A stretch of DNA of 64,000 nt from CAVUAF01 sp963739375. GTDB taxonomy: Bacteria; Acidobacteriota; Terriglobia; Terriglobales; Acidobacteriaceae. The translations under genes were made by a program, and so were the position numbers. This document shows positions 58,704-64,000 of this stretch, piece after piece (position 1 is the stretch's first letter; each line of letters opens with the position of its first letter). The notes beneath the pieces were generated by a model. The model made no database searches. It was not told where the DNA came from and was given only the letters and a program-made list of their open reading frames with translations. The stretch lies in the NCBI GenBank assembly GCA_963739375.1, contig CAVUAF010000006.1, positions 1 to 64,000 on the forward strand, written 5' to 3'.

Positions 58704-61508
58704 ATGGCACTCAGCATGAAGCAGCGCGCGCTCCACTTCCCCGCCCCCGCCCGGGAGCACCACCGGCCGTGGCGGGCGGCGCGGTGGATCATGCTGCTGG
58801 GCCTCTGCCTGCTGCTGGCCTCGGTCGCCCACGCGCAGCTGGGCGGCAAGGCCCCGGTGGCCGGCGATATCGATCCCGATAATGCCGTTGCCGGCGGCCC
58901 GGCGTTCACCCTGACGGTCACTGGCTTCAACTTCAGCCCCACCACGCAGGTGACGTGGGACGGCAACCCCGTTCCCACCACCTTCGTTTCCGGGACGCGC
59001 GTGACGGCCAACATCAGCCGCACTCTGCTGGTGAACAACGGCAGCACCGACATCACGGTGGCGGTGGGCGTCATCGATACCGGGATCAGCTCGCCCATCA
59101 TCACCGTACCGTTCACCATCCACCCGGCAGTGCAGAACCAGTTTTCCATCAACAGCATTTCGCCGTCCTCGGTAACGGCGGGCGCGAGCAGCTTCACCCT
59201 GCGGGTGCTGGGCGGCATCTTCGACAACACCTGCACCGTCAAGTGGAACGGCACCTCGCGCACCACGAACTTCATCAACAGCGGCGAAGTGGACGCCACC
59301 ATTTCCGCCTCCGACGTGGCTTCGCCGGGTACTGCCCAGGTCACCGTCACCAAGGGCACCGACACCACCAATGCCCTGACCTTCACCATCGGCGCGGTGC
59401 GGCCCACCTTGACGAACATTTCGCCCAGCAGTGTGGGCGCCGGCGCCGCGGCCTTCACCCTCACTGCCACCGGCACCAACTTCGCCAGCGGTATCAACCT
59501 CTTCTGGGGCGGCTCGGCGCGGACCACGACGTTTGTCAGCAGCACCACCTTGACGGCGGCGATCACCGCCGCCGACGTGGCCACGGCGCGCACCGTGCAG
59601 GTCTATGTCTCGCAAAGCGGGCTGGATTCCGGAGCGCTGACCTTCACCGTCACGGCCAATGCTCCCGACCCGGTGGTGAACTCACTTTCCCCGACCCAGG
59701 CCACCGCCGCCGGCGCCGCTTTCACCCTCACGGTGAACGGCGCCAACTTCGTCTCCGGGGCCACGGTGTTGTGGAACGGGGTCTCCCACACCACCACCTT
59801 CGTCAACAGCACCCAGCTCACGGCCGCGATCTCGGCCGGCGACATCGCCACCGCCGCCAATGTCAGCGTCACCGTCCGCAACCCGAACGCCGCGGTCTCC
59901 AACGCGGTCACCTTCTTTGTCGTCGGCGCGGTGCCGCCGGTGATTACCTCCATCAGCCCCGACACGGCCTACCAGAACGGGCCCGCCTTCACCATGACGG
60001 TCACCGGCTCCAGCTTCCAGCCCTCGGCGCAGGTCACGTTCAACGCTTCGCCGCGCACCACCACGTTCGTGGGCAGCACGCAGCTGACGGCGGCCATCCT
60101 CGCCAGCGACATCACCCAGGTGGGCGCCCCGGCGGCCCAGATCCGGGTAACGCAGGGCGGGATCACCTCGTCCGGCTCCGTCAACTTCTTCGTCAACACC
60201 TCGGCGACCACCGTGGGCACCTTGTCGCCCACCAGTGCGACGGCGGGCTCCTCCGGGCTGTCCCTCACCGTTAACGGCACGAATTTCATCAGTAATTCCG
60301 CCGGCACCCCCACGGTGATGTTCAATGGTTCGGCCCGCACCACCACTTACGTGAACTCCACCCAGCTGGTGGCGCAACTGGGGGCGGCGGACCTGGCGAC
60401 GGCCGGCAATTTTTCAATTTCCGTCCGCCAACCGAACCCTCCGGGCAATCTCTCCAGCAACGTCGCCAACTTCACCGTGAGCAACCCGGTGCCGACCATC
60501 CGGTCGGTCTCCCCCGGCGTCGTGGATACCAGCGCTGGCGCCTTCAGCCTGACCGTGGTGGGCACGGGTTTTACCCGCCAGTCGGTGGTGCGCTGGAATG
60601 GCTCCTCCCGGACGACGACCTTCGTCAGCGGCACCCAATTGACGGCGTCAATCCTGGCCGCCGACATCACCGCCCCCGGGCAATATCCGGTGACGGTCAA
60701 CAACCCGATCCCTGCTGGCGGCACCACCCCGACCTTCGTCAACATGCAGGTGGTCACGCCCGGCGGCTGGCCCACCGCACTGCCCAACTTCCAGTACATC
60801 CCGCACCTGTTGAGTGGCATCGGTTTCGTTACCCGGGTCACCCTGACCAACCTGACGCTCAACCTCAACACCGTCACCCTGTGGTACCTGGAACAGCCGG
60901 GCTACTACACCAGGACCGAGACCTACACGCTGCAGCCGGCGCAGACCATCCGCGTCTCGACCGCGGAGTCGGCGCGCTTTAATGCGGTGCGCATCCAGTG
61001 GCTACTGGCGGCGGTGCAAAGTGCGCGCCAGACCAACGGCGCTCCCAATCTGGGCGTGAACCTGTTCTTCGAATGGAGTCCCAGCGGCGGGCCGCCCAAC
61101 ATCACCAACACCGTCGGCTTCAACGACGTGGCGCAGGGAGGCATGTTCGTCCTGCCCCTGGAGCTGGAACCGGCGCCCCAGGGCGCCTCCATCGGCAAAA
61201 CAGTCGGGCTGGCGCTGGCCAGTTCCGGCGCTTCCGGCGCAGTCACTCTGAAGCTGGTGGATCGCAATGGCAACCTGCTGGCGACCAAGACGGTGAACCT
61301 GTCCAGCTTCCAGCAGATCATCCTCAGCGTGCAGGACCCGGACCCGACCACCGGCTGCCCCGAGTTCGCCGCCGTGCTGCCCAATAGCAACTTTATCGGC
61401 ATGCTGGTGATCAGTTCGGTTCCCGGCATCACCGGCATTGCCCTGCTCGACGACTACGGCCAGTTCTCGGCTTCTCCCCTGGTGCCGGTCACGACCCTGC
61501 CGCGCTAG
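58704..61508 (+). CDS. Giant secreted IPT/TIG repeat protein with shared C-terminal module
   Basis: About 934 residues. A long basic N-region (KQRALHFPAPAREHHRPWRAARW) leads a signal peptide (IMLLGLCLLLASVAHA). About eight IPT/TIG repeats of ~85 residues follow (NAVAGGPAFTLTVTGFNF; RTTTFVSSTTLTAAITAADV). The C-terminal ~235 residues (YIPHLLSGIGFVTRVTLTNL to LLDDYGQFSASPLVP) are the module shared with the proteins at 155 and 54992, here the most divergent and with an extra loop. GAGGTGAT before ATG 58704 is the binding site. Cotranscribed with the previous gene. Confidence 0.87.
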   Translation: MALSMKQRALHFPAPAREHHRPWRAARWIMLLGLCLLLASVAHAQLGGKAPVAGDIDPDNAVAGGPAFTLTVTGFNFSPTTQVTWDGNPVPTTFVSGTRVTANISRTLLVNNGSTDITVAVGVIDTGISSPIITVPFTIHPAVQNQFSINSISPSSVTAGASSFTLRVLGGIFDNTCTVKWNGTSRTTNFINSGEVDATISASDVASPGTAQVTVTKGTDTTNALTFTIGAVRPTLTNISPSSVGAGAAAFTLTATGTNFASGINLFWGGSARTTTFVSSTTLTAAITAADVATARTVQVYVSQSGLDSGALTFTVTANAPDPVVNSLSPTQATAAGAAFTLTVNGANFVSGATVLWNGVSHTTTFVNSTQLTAAISAGDIATAANVSVTVRNPNAAVSNAVTFFVVGAVPPVITSISPDTAYQNGPAFTMTVTGSSFQPSAQVTFNASPRTTTFVGSTQLTAAILASDITQVGAPAAQIRVTQGGITSSGSVNFFVNTSATTVGTLSPTSATAGSSGLSLTVNGTNFISNSAGTPTVMFNGSARTTTYVNSTQLVAQLGAADLATAGNFSISVRQPNPPGNLSSNVANFTVSNPVPTIRSVSPGVVDTSAGAFSLTVVGTGFTRQSVVRWNGSSRTTTFVSGTQLTASILAADITAPGQYPVTVNNPIPAGGTTPTFVNMQVVTPGGWPTALPNFQYIPHLLSGIGFVTRVTLTNLTLNLNTVTLWYLEQPGYYTRTETYTLQPAQTIRVSTAESARFNAVRIQWLLAAVQSARQTNGAPNLGVNLFFEWSPSGGPPNITNTVGFNDVAQGGMFVLPLELEPAPQGASIGKTVGLALASSGASGAVTLKLVDRNGNLLATKTVNLSSFQQIILSVQDPDPTTGCPEFAAVLPNSNFIGMLVISSVPGITGIALLDDYGQFSASPLVPVTTLPR

Positions 61509-61530
61509 ACGCGGCTTTCGCCATGCCCTG

Positions 61531-61559
61531 CGCGCGCCACCGCTACCGGCGGCGCGTTT
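61531..61559 (+). terminator. Terminator after the secreted protein pair
   Basis: CGCGCC (61531-61536) pairs with GGCGCG (61549-61554) around ACCGCTACCGGC, followed by TTTTT. Confidence 0.75.
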
Positions 61560-61643
61560 TTCTTGCCTGCGGACGGGTGTGCGTCGGGAGCCCGCAAACG
61601 GGAAGGCGCGGGACCCTGTGTTGGGGTTCGCCGTGGTCAGTGG

Positions 61644-62948
61644 TCAGCGCTCGCACACCGCGTCCAGGGCCTGGAAGAATTCGGGGAAAGAGATGCGGGC
61701 GGCCTCGGCGCCGTGTACACGGGTTTCGCCGGTAGCGCCGAGCGCGGCGACGGCGAAGGCCATGGCGATGCGGTGGTCGCCTCCAGCCTCCACGTCCGCG
61801 CCCCGCAGCTGCTGCCGGCCGGGCACGGTGAGCCCGTCCTCGAACTCCTCCACCTGGGCGCCCATACGGCGCAGATTGGCGGCGACGCCAGCGATGCGAT
61901 CTGATTCCTTCACCCGCAGCTCGCGCGCGTCCCGGATCCTCACCCCGTCTTGGGTGTAGGGCGCGATGGCGGCCAGCACCGGCAGCTCGTCAATCAGCGC
62001 CGCCGCTTGCGCGCCGCTGATTTCGCCGCCGCGCAGTTCCTGCGACCGGAGCTGCACCGCGCCCACCAGCTCGCCGTGCCGCTCCTCCACGCGCAGCATG
62101 CTGATCTGCGCCCCCATGTGGGCGAGCACGTCGAGCAGCACCGCGCGCGTCGGGTTGAGCAGCAGATCGTCCACCACCAGGTTGGAGCCCGGCAGGGCGG
62201 CGGCGGCGCAGAGGAAGAAAGCGGCGGAGGAGATGTCGCCCGGGATGGCGGTTGCGATCGCCTGCAGCGGCTGGCCGCCGCGTACGGCAGCGCGCCCGCG
62301 ACCCCGTTCGACGGTGACGCCGAAGGCGCGGAGCGCCAGCTCGGTGTGGTCGCGGGTGGGCGCCGGCTCTTCCACGCTGGTGACGCCCTCGGCAAACAGC
62401 CCGGCAAAGAGCACTGCGCTCTTCACCTGGGCGCTAGCGACGGGCATGCGGTAGTCAAGCGGACGCAGCGGCCGCCGGCCACGAATCTGCAGCGGCGGCC
62501 GGTCGTCCGGGGCGGCGCTGATCGCGGCGCCCATTTGCCTCAGCGGCGCCATTACCCGCGCCATCGGGCGCCGCGTGAGCGATTCGTCGCCGTGCAGCGC
62601 GCAGGCAAACGGCTGCCCGGCCAGGATTCCCGCCAGCATGCGCATCGTCGAGCCGGAGTTGCCGCAGTCGAGGGAAGCGGCCGGGGCGTTGAGGTCGCGG
62701 CCGCGGCCTTCCACTTCCACGCGCGTTCCCTCGCGCCGCACCGCGCAGCCGAGTGCGGCCAGGCAAGCCAGCGTGCTGGCGCAATCGGCGCCGCTGGCGA
62801 AGTTCTCGAAGCGGCTGCACCCTTCCGCCAGGCCCGCCAGCAGGGCATAGCGGTGGGAAATGGATTTGTCGCCGGGCAGGCGCAGGCTCCCGGCCAGGCG
62901 GCGGGCCGGCTGCATGATCACCACGTTGGTCGGTGCTCCGCTTGCCAT
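61644..62948 (-). CDS. aroA: 3-phosphoshikimate 1-carboxyvinyltransferase (EPSP synthase)
   Basis: A 434-residue shikimate-pathway enzyme. Substrate-binding motifs are LPGDKSISHRYALLAGLAEG, LDCGNSGSTMRMLAG, RRPMARVMAPLRQMGA, the central PGDISSAAFFLCAAA and the C-terminal LRVKESDRIAG and GGDHRIAMAFA. The enzyme joins shikimate-3-phosphate and phosphoenolpyruvate. The start could be ATG 62948, GTG 62975 or ATG 62915; no clear binding site decides. It lies behind a terminator of the next minus-strand gene, so it has its own promoter. Confidence 0.95.
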   Translation of the reverse strand: MASGAPTNVVIMQPARRLAGSLRLPGDKSISHRYALLAGLAEGCSRFENFASGADCASTLACLAALGCAVRREGTRVEVEGRGRDLNAPAASLDCGNSGSTMRMLAGILAGQPFACALHGDESLTRRPMARVMAPLRQMGAAISAAPDDRPPLQIRGRRPLRPLDYRMPVASAQVKSAVLFAGLFAEGVTSVEEPAPTRDHTELALRAFGVTVERGRGRAAVRGGQPLQAIATAIPGDISSAAFFLCAAAALPGSNLVVDDLLLNPTRAVLLDVLAHMGAQISMLRVEERHGELVGAVQLRSQELRGGEISGAQAAALIDELPVLAAIAPYTQDGVRIRDARELRVKESDRIAGVAANLRRMGAQVEEFEDGLTVPGRQQLRGADVEAGGDHRIAMAFAVAALGATGETRVHGAEAARISFPEFFQALDAVCER

Positions 62949-62975
62949 GGAGAAGGCGTCACCTGGGTCGGTCAC

Positions 62976-63018
62976 GAAAAAACCAGGGCACGAAGCAGCG
63001 GAAAGCCCCTCGTGCCCT
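62976..63018 (-). terminator. Terminator after the small minus-strand gene at 63039
   Basis: On the minus strand, AGGGCACGA (63018-63010) pairs with TCGTGCCCT (62993-62985) around a 16-nt loop, followed by GGTTTTTT. Confidence 0.85.
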
Positions 63019-63038
63019 CTTTGCTTCGTGGTTGCTGG

Positions 63039-63428
63039 CTAGGGTTTGGTCGCTTCCAGAACTTCCTTCGGCACTTCCCGGGCGGTCAGCGCCCACTCGA
63101 ACCGCGGCGTCTCGGGGCCGCGGCCCCAGCGGTTCACTTCCCAATGGGCGCGCAGGAACTTGATCTCCGGGCGGCCGGTCAGGTCGAGCAGCAGCGGGTG
63201 CTGGCCGGCGTAGAACTTCTGCGGAAACGCGGCCAGCGGCTTGTCGCCCCAGGCGGCGCCGTCGGCCGAGCCCCACACGCTCACGTCGAGCGACTCCTGC
63301 TCCACGATGCGCGTGATCTCCAGCGCGAGCAGAAAGACGCGATGCGCGGCCGCGCCAATTTCCACCGCCGCGCCGTCGCCTTTCGCGGTGACCACCGTTT
63401 TCTCAGGAACGAGCTGCAACTCTGCCAT
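63039..63428 (-). CDS. Small protein of unknown function, beta-sandwich-like
   Basis: A 129-residue soluble protein (MAELQLVPEKTVVTAKGDG) rich in predicted strands: VFLLALEITRIVEQESLDV, SVWGSADGAAWG and IKFLRAHWEVNRWG. The SxDGxxWG and alternating strands suggest a carbohydrate-binding or discoidin-like fold, but I do not recognise a family. TACAAT ends nine nt before ATG 63428 and no binding site is seen. Separate from the hydrolase gene next to it by 49 bp; both on the minus strand. Confidence 0.65.
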   Translation of the reverse strand: MAELQLVPEKTVVTAKGDGAAVEIGAAAHRVFLLALEITRIVEQESLDVSVWGSADGAAWGDKPLAAFPQKFYAGQHPLLLDLTGRPEIKFLRAHWEVNRWGRGPETPRFEWALTAREVPKEVLEATKP

Positions 63429-63445
63429 AAACTCGCGATTGTAAT
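63429..63445 (-). promoter_or_regulatory. ATTACAAT -10 box, near-leaderless promoter
   Basis: TACAAT at 63438-63443 on the minus strand, nine nt before the ATG at 63428. Confidence 0.55.
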
Positions 63446-63476
63446 GCATGCCGCGGACCGCCGCCATCGCGCCGTC

Positions 63477-64000
63477 TCAGCCGGTGGTGAGCCCGTCAAG
63501 GAAGCTGCGCAGCAGCCGGCCCGCCGTCTCCGGCTGTTCGAAGACGGCAAAGTGGCCGCCAGAGGGAATGACCTCCCGCCGGCTGCCCGCGATGTGGCGA
63601 TGCAGCAATTCAGCGTCGGCGCGCGGTGTGGTCTGGTCTTCGTCGCCGACCAGGACCAGCGTGGGCACGTGGATGGTTTTCAGCGTGGACACGGAATCGG
63701 GACGCGCCGCCATGCCTTCCTGGACAGCCGCGATCCCGGCCACACTCATACGCATCATGGCGCGCACGGCCGCGGCCACGTCGGGACGATTGCGCCGCGT
63801 CGTCTCCCCCACCAGCGCCTGCGTCATGCTATCGAAAAAGCCGGCGGGCCCGTGCTGCTCGACCTCCGCAATGGACAGCCGGCGCTTGCGCCGCCCTTCG
63901 TCGTCGTCGGCGGTGGCGCGTGTGTCGCCCAGCCCGAGGGCGCGGACGCGCTCGCGCTGCCGCCGCCACAACTCGAACAGCACGTAGCCGCCAATCGAGA
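63477..64000 (-). CDS. Alpha/beta hydrolase, C-terminal part (start outside window)
   Basis: About 174 residues of an alpha/beta-hydrolase fold enzyme. At the window edge SIGGYVLFELWRR is the nucleophile elbow, with Ser right at the edge (expected G-x-S-x-G-G). The acid is in VLVGDEDQTTP and the His in PSGGHFAVFEQPE, so the triad is complete. A helical cap lies between. The reading frame stays open to base 64000, so the GTG at 63983 is not the start. Such proteins are esterases, lactonases or C-C hydrolases; substrate unknown. Confidence 0.88.
   Translation of the reverse strand, partial: SIGGYVLFELWRRQRERVRALGLGDTRATADDDEGRRKRRLSIAEVEQHGPAGFFDSMTQALVGETTRRNRPDVAAAVRAMMRMSVAGIAAVQEGMAARPDSVSTLKTIHVPTLVLVGDEDQTTPRADAELLHRHIAGSRREVIPSGGHFAVFEQPETAGRLLRSFLDGLTTG

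Noticed and set aside
56537..59593. A 1,018-codon minus-strand frame opposite the IPT repeat genes
   Set aside because: It mirrors the repeats of the plus-strand genes in antisense, which high GC keeps open; no domain or start signal.
1..64000. Insertion sequences, prophage or integrative element
   Set aside because: No transposase, integrase or phage structural gene was found; the tRNA-Lys has no attached direct repeat or integrase.

Overview
The window is a high-GC, gene-dense chromosomal segment that looks like an acidobacterium (Acidobacteriota, probably class Terriglobia or a relative). This is inferred from gene content: large secreted proteins built of choice-of-anchor D and IPT/TIG repeats, a Pkn-type Ser/Thr kinase fused to a TolB-like propeller, a secreted TldD-like pair, and abundant short palindromic and 7-bp repeats between genes. 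No plasmid, phage, IS transposase or CRISPR signature was seen.

Layout. 0-6 kb: end of a histidine kinase, a secreted repeat protein, a PagL-like lipid A deacylase, ftcD and a secreted protein of unknown function. 6-10 kb: an arsR-arsM operon with a clear promoter and double operator, then a coupled formyltransferase/NodB pair. 10-14.5 kb (minus strand): a membrane-quality cluster of TPR protein, NfeD protease, slipin and SPOR protein. 14.7-19.8 kb: a tetR-adaptor-RND pump operon joined by ATGA overlaps, with three indels near the pump's 3' end. 20-24 kb: a TerC protein and a receptor-like kinase whose 5' end was rebuilt by a palindromic element. 24-31.5 kb: hydroxyacid dehydrogenase, exported TldD/TldE-like pair, thiS, a MerR/zinc-ribbon pair and AlaX. 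31.7-43.8 kb: a giant secreted protein, threonine synthase, HAD phosphatase, lytic transglycosylase, HD-GYP protein, ftsY and small or zinc-ribbon membrane proteins. 44-51.7 kb: ribD-ribE, mobA-mlaF, a K+ channel, a YVTN propeller, an epimerase and a DCC thiol protein. 52-64 kb: BON lipoprotein, tRNA-Lys, MFS transporter, two giant secreted IPT proteins, aroA and a partial alpha/beta hydrolase.

The most unusual content is not a single gene but the interplay of short repeats with genes. Arrays with a 7-bp period occur at many gene borders. In both ars genes the array supplies the last four codons and the stop, and in nfeD an array spans the start region and puts the coupled ATG out of frame by one base. 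A palindromic element with a conserved GGTTTT loop and compensated stems duplicated 65 bp of the kinase gene and now provides its ribosome binding site, immediately before the new start. A terminator-like hairpin family follows several genes, and one copy sits in frame inside the kinase domain. Eight genes without a good ribosome binding site have a GCTAYAAT-like -10 box only 5-9 nt before the start codon, which suggests leaderless transcripts.

Three secreted proteins, two at one end and one at the other end of the window, share a C-terminal module of about 200-230 residues ending in a DD(F/Y)GxF tail; I do not recognise this module as a named family. Several single-base frameshifts (RND pump, BON lipoprotein, MFS transporter, nfeD) could be assembly errors and should be checked against reads before biology is inferred.
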